Of a DNA stretch of 64,000 nucleotides, positions 1 to 10,600 are shown one piece after another. The notes below the pieces were generated by a model, which had not been told where the DNA came from, ran no database searches, and was given only the letters and a program-made list of their open reading frames with translations. Made by a program: the position numbers and the translations under genes. Source of the DNA: Isoetes taiwanensis (taxonomy: Eukaryota > Streptophyta > Lycopodiopsida > Isoetales > Isoetaceae); assembly GCA_021234155.1 (NCBI GenBank), contig JAJEKV010000050.1, positions 10,114,495-10,178,494 on the forward strand, written 5' to 3'. Positions within the stretch are counted from its first letter, which is position 1. The number at the start of each line of letters is the position of its first letter.

Positions 1-48
1 GTTTCACTTATGGTCATTTATAATTTGGGGCGCCTATGATTTTGAAGT

Positions 49-388
49 TTTTTTTTTGGAAGGACTTGAGCCATTATTATCCAGAAAAAGTTATAAAGTA
101 CAATGGGACTAAAAACGCAGTGGAGAGAATGTCCACCAGAGCAAGGCCTTGATTCCATTGGACGGTGGTCCTCTGGTAACTTCAGTCCACCCGTTGACAC
201 AGCGTCGATGGAGATCAGCAGGTGTGATATCTGATTGGTATAATAATCAAAGGCAGTTGCTGACATGGGAAGAGCTAAGTTCCTCCTTTCGAGGTGGGAT
301 CGAGCTATTTGGCAGAAGATGTCTTCGATTATTCCTCCAATAGCACAAGTGAATGACCCCCAGCCTTGGGTAGTTCATGAGCATGTGA
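49..388. other. Insertion within the SINE-like copy, decayed coding-like sequence
   Basis: This block separates the two halves of the repeat copy. It starts with a run of ten T (49-58) and continues with sequence that reads as peptide-like text in two plus-strand frames, for example LLTWEELSSSFRG followed after a shift by WQKMSSIIPPIAQ. It resembles the tail of a non-LTR retrotransposon reading frame, but I cannot name it. If the T run is a poly(A) tail, the insert would be on the minus strand, which conflicts with the plus-strand peptide text. Confidence 0.3.
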
Positions 389-561
389 AAGGTCTTGAGG
401 GAATATTGAATCTCTATACGGCTTTGCCTAAGATTTTAGAATATAAAATATGGGGCCTCGAACCTCTATCAAAATAACTCAATATCCTAATAAGACTGTT
501 TTGGCCAGTATAACCAGTGAGCTAACGTGATTATTTTCTATCTTGAATTTATGGCTTTTTT

Positions 562-583
562 TATATATATATATATATATATA
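562..583. repeat. (TA)n microsatellite
   Basis: Eleven TA units sit inside the minus-strand SINE-like copy at the point where other copies carry a short A/T run. Confidence 0.9.
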
Positions 584-648
584 ACAACCAATTCATTTTT
601 TGAATATATGGTCTATGCTTTTAAACATTGTCATTTTTGAATGGTTTT

Positions 649-955
649 AGGAATTGATATGGATGTAAAAATGACAATTCCTAAAATAATAGACCATATA
701 TTCCTAAAACAATTCCATGGGTTGTTCTAGAAAAAAAAAATATAAATTCAGGATAGAAAATAATACGTTAGCTCGTTAGTTATACTGGCCAAAGTAGTTT
801 TATTAGGACATTGAATTATTTTGGTAGGGTTAAAACCCCATATTTCATACTCTAAAACCTTAGGCAAAACCATATAGAGGTTCGATATTCCCTCAAGACC
901 TGAGGCGAATTCGTATTTTATATTTCAAAATCATAGGCGCCTCCAATTATAGATT
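649..955 (+). repeat. SINE-like repeat, plus copy of the inverted pair
   Basis: This aligns with 1545-1850 and with the array units. The A-box region reads TAGCTCGTTAG (near 765) and the B-box is damaged (GGGTTAAAACC). The same internal landmarks follow: a CTTAGGC motif, then AGAGGTTCGAT, then a CATAGGCGCC end. The copy lacks the final third seen at 1850-1969. Confidence 0.75.
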
Positions 956-1524
956 TCTTTTGTTTGAAGGACGAAAAATAAGTTTACTAATCATAGGTAA
1001 ACATTACAAGACGTACAAATCACATTTAGTTGTGCAAGCACAAGACAATGCTCCCGAAGCATGAGCCTAAAGCATTATGTACTCCAACATAGGAGACTAA
1101 TAATAAGAATTAATTTGAAGATACTGAATCCAAATATGGTCTCTCACTTCTTCCCTGAGGGAGGAAGAATCATAAACCACGACATTTAGCTTTGAGGCTC
1201 AAGGGGGGTTCACATAGTTTTGGGCGGTGCAAACCATGAGTGACCAAAGGGTTTGTTTTCCCTTTAAACCCTACATATACTCGTATCTAGGGTAGTTTTG
1301 GGGTTTTTAGGGACATTTTGGCCTTGTATGTGGGTCGGAAAGGGGTTTTTGAAAAAATTCAAACACGTATACAAGGGGTTTTGCTTTAACCCCTTGCAGC
1401 AGTGGCATACCCCTATATAATAGGTGTATCCCCGGCCTGAGCTACAGAAGAATGCCTTGAAAAATGTGCAGCCTATGGCGCTCCCAAATTGACCAGGTAA
1501 CCAACCCGGACCGAGATGAATATT
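956..1524. other. Unassigned spacer
   Basis: No credible gene is present. Open frames are short and without family motifs. A GC-richer stretch at about 1190-1500 contains GGGGTTTT-type runs but no recognisable element. Confidence 0.5.
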
Positions 1525-1969
1525 TAGCAAAATAACAGGGGGTTCCAGGGAGGATTTGATATCGATGTAAAAATAACAATTCCTGAAACCATAGACCATA
1601 TATCCCTAAAACAATTGAATGGGTTGTTATAAAAAAAAACATAGATTCAAGATAAAAAATAATCATATTAGCTCACTAGGTATATTGGTTAAAGTAGTTT
1701 TATTAGGATATTGAGTTATTTTGGTAGAAGTTCGAGCTCATGTATTTCATATTATAAAATCTTAGGCAAAGCCGTATAAAGGTTCGATATTCCCTCAAAA
1801 CCTTAGGCGAAATCATATTTCATATTTCAAAATCATAGGCGCCTGCAATCATAAATGACTATAAGCGAAACGAGAGGTGCCCACATGCCTAAACATACAA
1901 TCTGGGTCGTAGGACCGCCAGAATCCGGCGCATCGTGGTAGTCCGTGGTGTACCTGCGTTTAGAATATG
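1525..1969 (+). repeat. SINE-like repeat, longest dispersed monomer
   Basis: This begins TAGCAAAATAACAGGGGG and ends TTTAGAATATG, the same limits that define each unit of the array at 43891-46176, so it is probably a full-length monomer of about 445 bp. The A-box is TAGCTCACTAG (about 1673) and the B-box is AGTTCGAGCTC, one or two bases off consensus. The tRNA-like head is followed by a non-tRNA body, as in plant SINEs, but no poly(A) or simple-repeat tail is visible. Confidence 0.75.
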
Positions 1970-2159
1970 TGCCCTTCGCTTATCGGGGCCCATGCAACCG
2001 GTAGGATGCTAGGAGAACAGTTGAAAATCCAAAGTGTCTTGTTAAATAATGCTTGAAGCGGGACCATCTTGGTTGAACTTCGACAAAAAAGAGGCAATGC
2101 TCAAGTGTTTTGACATCTGAAATGCAATATGGGCATATAATAGAATTGTGAGGGTCAAT

Positions 2160-2408
2160 CGGCTCTAAGGTGTTTACACAACACCTATGTAAGACTTGCC
2201 ATCAAAGTACAAAAACTTTAAGATGGAGCAACTTATCCCAAAGCCAACGCCATGTGAGAGCACACATGGGTTCTCGGGATAGTGATGCTCAAGGTGTTTA
2301 TACACAAACACCTATGTAAGACTTGCCACCAAAGTACAAAAAACTTTACGATGGAGCAACTTATCCCAAAGCTAGTGCCATGTGAGAGCACACATGGGTT
2401 CTGGGATC
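2160..2408 (+). repeat. Tandem duplication, ~125 bp unit
   Basis: Two adjacent near-identical blocks share landmarks such as CCTATGTAAGACTTGCCA and GGAGCAACTTATCCCAAAG. Differences are single bases and short indels. No gene is apparent. Confidence 0.9.
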
Positions 2409-2888
2409 TGTTATTGCCATTTGGCAATGGGAGGGGACAAATAATTGTAATTCTATTCTTTCTAAGTATACCAACTTTTCTAAGGATATTTCTCTAACTT
2501 CAACATGGTGGATGTGATGGCAACATGGTGTATTTTGTGATGCAAACTGTGTTGCCTTCTGTATAGCATGTGGTGCCAACATAGTGTATATGATGCCAAT
2601 ATGATACATGTGATGGCAACATGTACAAACAGTCAATTCTAAGTGTATTTCCCTCCTTGCAATATAAGACCATTAGAACATGCCTAAGTTCCAAAAGGTA
2701 AGACCATTAGAATATGCCTTGAAATATTCCATAATAGTTGTACCTTTAGTTATTTGACATGCTTCTCTACATCACATTTATATTTACATTTAAATGTACA
2801 TTCATGTAAATCTTGTAGTGAATAGAGAACACAAGAAATCTTGTAAGTTGTAAATCTTGTATTGAATCTTGGTTTTTTAGGAGCTTGG

Positions 2889-2976
2889 AATATGCCTTGG
2901 GATATGCCTTGAAATATGCCTTGGAATATGCCTTGGTTTTTAGGAACTTGAAATATGCCTTGGAATATGCCTTGGT
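2889..2976 (+). repeat. Short-unit minisatellite (ATATGCCTTGGA)n
   Basis: Six imperfect copies of a 12-base unit occur in two runs separated by TTTTTAGGAACTTG. The surrounding 2409-3080 holds further loose ATGTGATGCCAACATGG-like repeats and no gene. Confidence 0.85.
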
Positions 2977-3086
2977 TTTTTAGATAGCTTCAGGGTTGTA
3001 AGTTGTAAATTGACTTATTATAGGTTATTTTCAGAATCAGAAATATCAACTGCCTACATCACAAATGGAAGGATCAGCATGTTTTG

Positions 3087-3347
3087 TTAAAGTTTGAGCA
3101 CAATAATACTGATATAACTTACTTGTTCTGCCATAATATCTACTCCATTGTATAGTCCTCCCAAAAACTTGCTTATAAAACAACAGACTGCTGGCCCGCA
3201 CGAGTATCCATCCACCTGCATTGGCCTTCTGGATATTTTCTTTACTTCTAGTTGGTTGTCAACGTTTACATATTTCTGTAGATTCTTCACAAACCTGCAG
3301 AGGTAAACCAACATCCTTAAGCGTGCAAAAAATAATCTGTTGGGCAA
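3087..3347 (-). pseudogene. Ulp1/C48 cysteine protease C-terminal remnant
   Basis: An 86-codon open frame carries PMQVDGYSCGPAVCCFI, which fits the active-site cysteine block of Ulp1-type (C48) proteases (a Gln about six residues before a Cys-Gly pair). The candidate nucleophile Cys codon is at 3200-3198. Upstream on the minus strand (3350-3560) there is no clear His-Trp catalytic block and stops are frequent, so only the last part is preserved. In plants such domains occur in true SUMO proteases and, far more often, inside Mutator-like and CACTA transposons. The repeat-rich surroundings favour transposon debris. Function is inferred from motif only. Confidence 0.5.
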
Positions 3348-3794
3348 ATATTAGATACAACTACAAATCTTTTGCAACTGCTCTATCCACGCAAAGGGGC
3401 CCATGTTTATCAAAACATGAGATGCTTGCTCCATATTTCAGATCTTGCCCCAACACCAGCAATGAGATACATAGTACATTGGTGACCATGACATGCAAGA
3501 ATGAACAGATATTCACAGACTTCAAAATTTATATTCCATACGAATCCCACTATTTTGTACTTCTTCCGCTCAAAAACCGAAGTAGAAGAGTGGATCGGGA
3601 AGAAATGTGAGAGGACACCTCATGTGCCACTATAAATCGATTCATGCGTGGGGGCTGGGTGGTAGTCGGCCTCGTGTTATGCACTTCCGCAATGGTGTAG
3701 TTGGCCTCGGTTAGGGGGCCAATTGACGGGGAGGGATGAACTCTAATTCTATATGTGTGGGGCATCGATGATGGAGCAGGGGATGTCACACCCA

Positions 3795-4160
3795 CAATCA
3801 CATGCTTATTCTTGCTTGACCTCTAGTCATGCTCACACACTCGACATCATCGTTTAAGAACATTTAAGATGATCCATCATCGCCCACACGATCGCATGCC
3901 TAATCCTACATGACCTCTGGTCATGCCCACACGCACGACATCATGGCATAGGGGACATTTAAGATGATCCTATGATCACCCATGATCGCATCTTACATGA
4001 CCTCTAGTCATTCCCACACGCACGACCTCATATTTCAGATGATCCCATCATCGCACGATCGCATGCCATGCTCACATGCACTATATTATGGTCCATGTGG
4101 ATTTAAGCATAGGGAACATTTGAGATGGTCCCTTCATCATCCATGATCGTATGCTCAGCT
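3795..4160 (+). repeat. Minisatellite, ~110 bp unit, about 3.5 copies
   Basis: Repeating landmarks are CATGACCTCTAGTCAT, CACACGCACGAC, ATTTAAGATGATCC and CGATCGCATGCC. Copies differ most in the CG-containing words. Confidence 0.85.
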
Positions 4161-4229
4161 ACTTATGCTCTTAACGGCTCACAGATGTATACACTCTCCC
4201 TACCCTAGCTCTTATGCACCATGCTAGCT

Positions 4230-5490
4230 AACTCACATACCTAATTGGCCAGTGTCGACTAAATAGGAAGCGACTTGGCCGTTGAATTGCTCCATTATTT
4301 CTCTAGATATTGCTTCAATACCCACGTTGCGTCTTTCACGAACAAGTGTTTCCACTTGATCAAATAAGGAAGGCGACCTTCTTGTCTTCTTAAATGCCTT
4401 ATGAAGAAGGCTTTCAGGAACAATCTCAGCTTCTTCCTCTGTCATTTCCAACAAAGTTGGAGTCTCCAATACCTCCTCAGAAGTGGGTGTATGCTTCTTA
4501 AGAAGACTTATATGGACCTTTAAGGCAGGAAGATCAAGCTTGTAGGATTGGCTACCTACTCTTTCAACAATTTTAAAGGGTCCCTTCCACCTTACAGCAA
4601 GTTTCTTGCAAGCTGTTGATCATGCAGTTTGGCATGCTTCACTTTATTCTTGAGCCACACACACTATCTCGAACACAAATTCCCTTACCAGATCCCACTA
4701 TGTTTGTATGCCAAACTCTTTTGATGGTTTCTTGCAGCTAATAAATAACCTCGAACTTCCTCCACTAACTCCTACATATCTGCCAACAATTGTTGAGAGA
4801 CTTCTACCTTCGACACAAGATTGTGCCAAGTATCGGGTATGAGGCACAGTCATAATTGGTCATAAAGTGGAACATCTGCGATGATTCTTGCTTGGTGCTA
4901 TTGTATGCAAACTCAACCAAGTAGATGCAGTCCTTCCATTTTGATTGCTTAGTCCACACATAGTTTTTCAACATATTTTCTAAAATCTTATTCGTCTGTT
5001 ATGTCTGACCATCAGTTTGGGATGATATATTGTACTCATGCATAGCTTCATCCCTATCGTATTGAGGAAATCCTTCCAGAAGATGCTTATGAACTTCGGG
5101 TCTCTATCGGAGATGATTTTCTTAGGCATCACATGCAACCTAAAGATCTCTTTCGTGAATAGCAAGGCGGTATCTAGGGCTATATCTGTGGTTTGGTATG
5201 GCAAAAAGTGTGCCATTTTTGACAATTCATCGACACACTTCCATTAAGGCATCCTGGCCCCTTGCTGTTCGTGGAAGGCCCGTTATGAAATCCATGATGA
5301 CTGCTTCCCACTTGGCATTTGGGACCGGCAAGGATATAAAAGATAAAACACTGTTCTTGTGATATAAAAGACTCCCTTCCTTTTTAAAATGTTTGAAGGT
5401 CTCTGAGAAGCTCCCCATGAAATGCATAATTTTCTCGAAATGCATCATGGGGCATTTATATTTTGCATCTCTTGTATTCAGAATTTGCAC
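4230..5490 (-). pseudogene. Ty3/gypsy integrase remnant
   Basis: Minus-strand text in several frames follows a Ty3/gypsy integrase core in order: a first block around VIMDFITGLPRTARGQD with its catalytic Asp near 5292, then MSKMAHFLPYQTTD, then IISDRDPKFISIFWKDF with the second Asp, then MSTIYHPKLMV, which corresponds to the usual YHPQTDGQ block. After that the catalytic Glu region is out of frame. A distal piece near 4460 (SLLHKAFKKTRR) sits where a C-terminal tail would be. Frameshifts and stops separate the blocks, and no LTRs, reverse transcriptase or gag are visible beside it. It is a dead fragment, unrelated in detail to the large element at 31.7-42.8 kb. Confidence 0.8.
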
Positions 5491-6489
5491 ATTGAAAGCA
5501 ATTGTCTAAATGTAATACATCTATAACCAAGAAGGCAATAACATTTTACATTATGTTTAATAGGAACGACATTTGTAGATATTGAAGTGGAAAATGACAT
5601 ATAAAATAGATTTTTGATACTTCCATGGTAATTATAATGGTTCGTGGTTGTGGAAGCATTAATGGGTCTTCCAACGGAGTAATTGCCTCCATCAACCACT
5701 TTCTAAATAAGAAACATGATCAAATCTTTCTTTATCCAACTTTAGATACATGGAGAAAAACCACAAAAACGAAATACATGTAAAAACTCAAGGCTAGATT
5801 CCACTTTCGGAATTAGATGTGTGTCAATCAACCACGAACCGGTTTACATTGGCCCGTCGTGCTGGCGGTGCTCTCGATTCCATTCACAGCATTTAGCAAT
5901 TACGAAAATGATGCCGCTAAAACCAAATCAACTCTTAAACCCTCTGATTAAATGGCAAGGGTGATCCCTCGACCTTTAGGCCCAGATTCCATTACGAACC
6001 TGTCACTTATGCTTTTCTATTCTAACTTCCACGCTAATTTTTGGACTCAGATTCCACTACAACTTCGACAGTCTTCCTAAGAACACTGATTTGATTATGT
6101 GGCAGATCTTAGAAGGTGGTAACAAAAACTCGGGGGCATCTTGCGGGGAGTTAAATCATATTTTTGGATGCCACACCCGAGAATTCCTTGGTGTAGTGGA
6201 ATGCCAAACTCATGATTTCTTGCTGTGGCGGGTGCTCTCGGGCTTCTCCACCTCGATCTTCCCTTTGAATGGAATGTCACGGGCCTTAGAATTGATTTAA
6301 GGAATGATTGATATAAGCCCCATATTTCCCTCACCCATGATCTTAGACGTCTATTTTCAATCTCTTTAATATTCTTAGAGGTATTATTTTTAGTTTCTTT
6401 CATACTACCACTGCTGCACATGTAATCATGGAGTCGTCGCTCTACAAAAAGGAGGTGGAAGTTGAAATTTGAGAAAGAGAGTTGTCGCC
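5491..6489. other. Unassigned spacer
   Basis: The phrase AGATTCCACT and close variants recur around 5800, 5985 and 6045, suggesting an old local duplication. No gene or known element is supported. Confidence 0.5.
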
Positions 6490-6745
6490 AGTTATCGTTA
6501 CCATAAGTGGAATCTCACCCTCATAGTGCTAGCATCAAATTTCCACGGTTCTCGTTACATGCATTCCACAAAACCATAACCCTAATCTGACCATCTAAAC
6601 ACGCCTAAACAGTATATAAAATGAGCTACAAAATCATAACCTAACCATGCTAATTATAAGCCTATTGTGCAAACTTTACATGGTCATATAATTCAGAAAG
6701 AGGGAGGGGAAAAAAAGACTCAGTGTTCTCAATTGTTCTTCAATT
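6490..6745 (+). repeat. Repeat family R1, copy 1 (partial)
   Basis: This shares long blocks with 8578-9165 and 12335-12905, including ATTCCACAAAACCATAACCC, CTAATCTGACCATCTAAACA and ACCATGCTAATTATA. It is the shortest of the three copies. Confidence 0.8.
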
Positions 6746-6841
6746 TTGCTAGTAATCCAGTTAATATTGTCGTATTGTTGCGGGGGCGGGCAATCTTTGT
6801 GCTTCCCTTGAGGCAAATCTCCCCAGTACTACTACGTATAA

Positions 6842-6923
6842 AGAGAATTGCACTTTAGTGCAAATTCGAGTCATCCGCGTGAGGGATGACTCCACGAGAA
6901 TTTGCACTAAAGTGCAATTCTCT
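6842..6923. repeat. Near-perfect hairpin (foldback)
   Basis: Arms 6842-6867 and 6898-6923 are exact reverse complements over 26 bases. Inside them GAGTCATCC (6868-6876) pairs with GGATGACTC (6884-6892), leaving a tiny loop and a 5-base bulge. Each outer arm contains TTGCACTTTAGTGCAA, itself nearly palindromic. No coding or promoter role is visible. It may be a foldback or MITE terminus, or a small-RNA hairpin. Confidence 0.9.
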
Positions 6924-6929
6924 TCATGT

Positions 6930-8577
6930 GGATGCAACATGTTGCATTCGGCCGAATAGAATCACTGCATCATGTCACGTTTCATTTCAAGGCCGTGTCG
7001 ACCATTTCTTCCTCTCTTTTCTAGCGGCCATGAGTGGGCCATCAGCATGGCACCAGTCTGCGTCTTCCAATCTTACCTGGCGCTCGCCGATCTTCAATCT
7101 TCTTTCACTACGTTGTGCGCCGACTGTAGCCCATTGGCGCCCGATGATCTTAATGATGTTCTTTTTTTACGGAGATCTTGATGTTTCTTGCATATTTTAT
7201 CAGATCACGGAGCCTATTGTCTACTACTAGCGTTTGTGTTTTTGGGAAGATTTTTCTGTTATTTCTGGTAGGTTTTACTCCTTTGGAGCTCTCATGTTTT
7301 GTTTCTTTCTTTAAGGCTTTGTATTTGCCTCTTTCTCTAATGTTCGCCCACTTTCTTGTTTGTTTGTTTATGCAGGTCTACATGTTAGCTTCTATGTGTT
7401 TTTACCAGAATGAATCATATTCCAAGTGCATGTTTTATTCTTCCCTAGCTCTTCTATGCATGGAACAAGAATGAAAATGTATGTGCATTTTGTTGTTATC
7501 ATAAGGCTGGCTTGATCCGGGACCCGATGGAGATAGATTTGGTTTGAGTTACGGATGTCTTGCTTTAGGAGCACTATTTTGAAATCCATTGTAAAAATGC
7601 TAACAAATGCCAAAGTTTATTGATTTTTCGACCATTCTTTTTTTTTTATTTTCTTTGAATGAAAACTAGAATGCCATTTATTAGGGATTACGCAATTGTT
7701 TTTTAGGCTCAGGGTTAAATTGTTTTTTGGTGGAAAATCACGGTAGCCATTGGATTGGCTTTTTTAATTCAATGGTTACGTGTAGAAGCTGAAGATGGTG
7801 TTTCTATTTGTGGCATCTCAGCGTGCGACAAGGAAGGAAAAGCAAGCATGGCGATTGAACAAGCAAGCATAAAGCGAGAGGGATCCCGAGGGGAAAGGCA
7901 GTGGATCAACAAAATGTAGAACCTTGCCCTTCCGAAATTTCTTTGGAGGTTTGATCCCCAGTATATTTTGTGCACTTCGTGGCCCGCTGTTGCGAATCAA
8001 ATCGGCCAGCTTACTCAACCAAATTAAATCAAACCTCCAACCAAATCAAAGCGGCATGGCCGCCTCCGGATTTATCCACCGGGGTGTTAATGGAGGATTT
8101 ATCTCCTTGAGGTGCGATCTTTGAGTTGGTGCCTTCTAGCTTGCTTTGATTCAATTTGCCATCGCTTACCTCTCCCGGTCGATAAGCTGGTTTGAGAAGT
8201 AGTTTTGAAAGCTGCCCGGCGGTTTTCTTACAGTGCTCTTCCATTTGGAAGCATTTCGCGGATACTCCGGCTCCGAGTGCCCGTTTTTTCTTTGATGCTT
8301 GGGGAAAGGAGAGTCACGAAGTCAGCTTTTGAAGTGCTAGTGACTTTAATGTCACGGTGGCCAAACCCTTTAATTGAACCATTCAAACCTTGTTCTCATA
8401 TCGGCCAGACTCCGAGTTTTTTAAATTTTTAAAACCCATTCGGTCTTAGGAACTATCGAACATTCTTTTTCTTGGTTTTCGCGGAATGAAAGCTGGAGAT
8501 ATCCATAGAATGCAAAAGCGGATTAAAACTCGGAATATTTATTTAGAATCACAGAGAGTAAATATTGAGGATGCAAT
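6930..8577. other. Unassigned spacer
   Basis: Short open frames exist on both strands, but none has a family signature or convincing splice structure. T-rich plus-strand text at 7150-7480 and GC-richer text at 7780-8430 differ in composition. Nothing is assigned. Confidence 0.4.
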
Positions 8578-9165
8578 TTAAGTTTACTTTCTTGGAAAAA
8601 AGAGGTATACCGGCTTAGCGAGAGAATTGGCCTAGGGGGTTGAATGCAACATAAAGTTTGCATTTACGTTATCGTAAAGTGGAATCTAAGTGTTACATCA
8701 AATTTCCCCGGTTCAAGCTACATACATTCCACAAAACCATAAACCCTAATCGACTATCTAGGAGTACACCCATAACCCTAATCGACTATCTAAACACACC
8801 TTAACACTGCATAAAATGAGCTACAAATTATAACCCTACTCATGCTAATTATACACCTTAAATTGCAAACTTTACACGGTTCATTATATTCAGAAAGGAA
8901 AAAAGAAAAAAAAAAACTAAGTGCTCTCATTTTTCTACATTCTTTTTTATTCTTTTTAAGCAAACCTCCCCACTGAGAAAATCAATCATATATGGGTACC
9001 ATGCATTTGAGATATAGGACTTGTTCATCCACTACTATCATCCGTGATCATGCAGGCGATTAAAATTAGATAGGCTATTTATTGCATCGTTTGTATCTTC
9101 CAAAAATCGGTGGCTCTAATAGCAACTCACGGCTTTTGGTTTGAGAAGAGGATTGAGCGGCAAAA
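8578..9165 (+). repeat. Repeat family R1, copy 2
   Basis: This about 570-590 bp block is repeated at 12335-12905 in the same orientation, from AGTTTACTTTCTTGGAAAA to TTTGAGAAGAGGATTGA. An internal CATAACCCTAATCGACTATC word is itself duplicated. The copies differ mainly at CG-containing words and by short indels. The pair frames the Harbinger remnant. Confidence 0.85.
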
Positions 9166-9520
9166 TAAATGAACACTTATTTTGGCAGGTTGAGTTGAAA
9201 AAGTGTTGGGACCTGTTAGCCAGCGGATGCATAGCCAAAGGGGGGCTATTCTGGGTTGCATCTCCCCAGTTCGATGGGCAGGTGGGATCACTCCTCGAGA
9301 TCTATATCTTTGACTCAAGGTGACTAGAGGGCCGCGCCCCAATGGAAGTGACGCATCACTCCACGGGTGTCGAGCCCATGCCTTACCCACCGCGTTGTGA
9401 CCGTTAGGCCCTAGTCTCTGGGGTCCCCCGTTGGCCTTACACCGGAGGATCACTCATGAGTCGAGGACATGACCTCCTTATGAGCCGGGTCTGGCCCTTC
9501 ACACCGCAACCCGGTGTGGC
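9166..9520 (-). repeat. Dispersed GC-rich repeat R2 (minus copy)
   Basis: The reverse complement matches 59780-60000 in order: GGCCTAA, AAGGYATGGGCTCG, AGTGATGCGTC, then GGAGATGCAACCCAG and GGCTATGCA. The block is much richer in G and C than its surroundings. It may be part of an LTR or LINE untranslated region, but no tRNA primer site or terminal motif was found. Confidence 0.6.
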
Positions 9521-10600
9521 TCTTGTACAGTAGAATTCTGATGTGCTAAAGAGGCTAGCTACCCCGAGGCTAAAGAGGAGCATCAACTACCGGGCTTTAA
9601 GGCCTCTACCCCCCTTCCCAATACAATGAGTCCGCGAGATACATCATCCATACATATCACGGAAGAACTAAAAACAAGATCTAATCTAGATCATAGAGTT
9701 AGGTTCTTTAGTTGGGGGCTCGATATCTAGAATCTAGATAGCTTCTATGGGCAATTAATGGCTAAACCTGCTTATTCAATGAGCGGGAGGCGGTTTAGGC
9801 TAGAAATTGACCATCTCTGATCCTTGGCTCGCTCCTCACCTTACTGAGGCTTCGACCATCTCACCTTTGAGCTAGGAGATGAAGCTAGAAAGGAAGCGGT
9901 GAGCTAGATCACTCGAGACAAAAGTTTGGGAGGTGGGTTTGGCTCAGGAGCAAGCAAAGCGAAGACCTAGAATGCTATGGGCCAAAAATAGCAAGTTGAG
10001 GGTTTCCTTTACCTAAATAGACAAGGGGTTAGGGTTCCCGGTTTCCCATTATCCCTTTAAGCATGTGGGATAATTGGGTATAGCCCACTGCCTTTATTAA
10101 CTAGGTGGCATAAAGTGTGTCACATGGGAAAATGTGTACATAGGTAAATGTGCACATGGGTAAATGTGCACATTAATAAATGTACACACACTTTGCAAGT
10201 TGCCCCTAAGGTGCTACACAGCTTGGGTACCGCGTCGGCGTCGGTCGGGATGGCATGTCGTGTGGCGATGACTGATATCACGTCACGGGACCGTTATCAT
10301 CTTTGGAAACGTCACATTCTCAGTGCTAATAGACTAATAAAGCAGATGACAGACCCTATGGTGAATCTTGCTCAGTCTTCAAAGCGTATCGCACAAGTTC
10401 ATCTTTTTCTTCTCAAAAGTGCTTTTGCTAATGCATTTCTCTGGCCCAGACATTAAGCTTGAAGTTTCCTAAACATTCATGTTAGCGTTACCAATCAGAA
10501 TAGAAACCTCCTTTGGATCATCTTCAAGTGTCCTTGCAAAGGGCCTCAGCGGGTTTAAATTGACCGTCGACTCTATAATTCCATAAAATTGCGACCCTAG
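9521..10600. other. Unassigned spacer with a 16-base minisatellite
   Basis: At 10129-10190 the word AAATGTGCACATGGGT is repeated about four times with changes. The remainder has no supported gene. Confidence 0.5.

Larger units (their letters stand above)
1..645 (-). repeat. SINE-like tRNA-related repeat, minus copy, interrupted
   Basis: On the minus strand positions 645 to 389 and 48 to 1 match the same repeat that occurs at 649-955, 1525-1969 and in the array at 43891-46176. The copy carries a B-box identical to the Pol III consensus (GGTTCGAGGCC, complement of 454-464) and an A-box-like TAGCTCACTGG (complement of 514-524), spaced as in a tRNA gene. The copy is split by about 340 bp of unrelated sequence at 49-388. 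It lies head to head with the next copy, so the pair could form a large hairpin. Confidence 0.7.

Noticed and set aside
3795-4160. CRISPR-like array
   Set aside because: Units are adjacent and diverged with no unique spacers, and the genome is a plant; it is a minisatellite.
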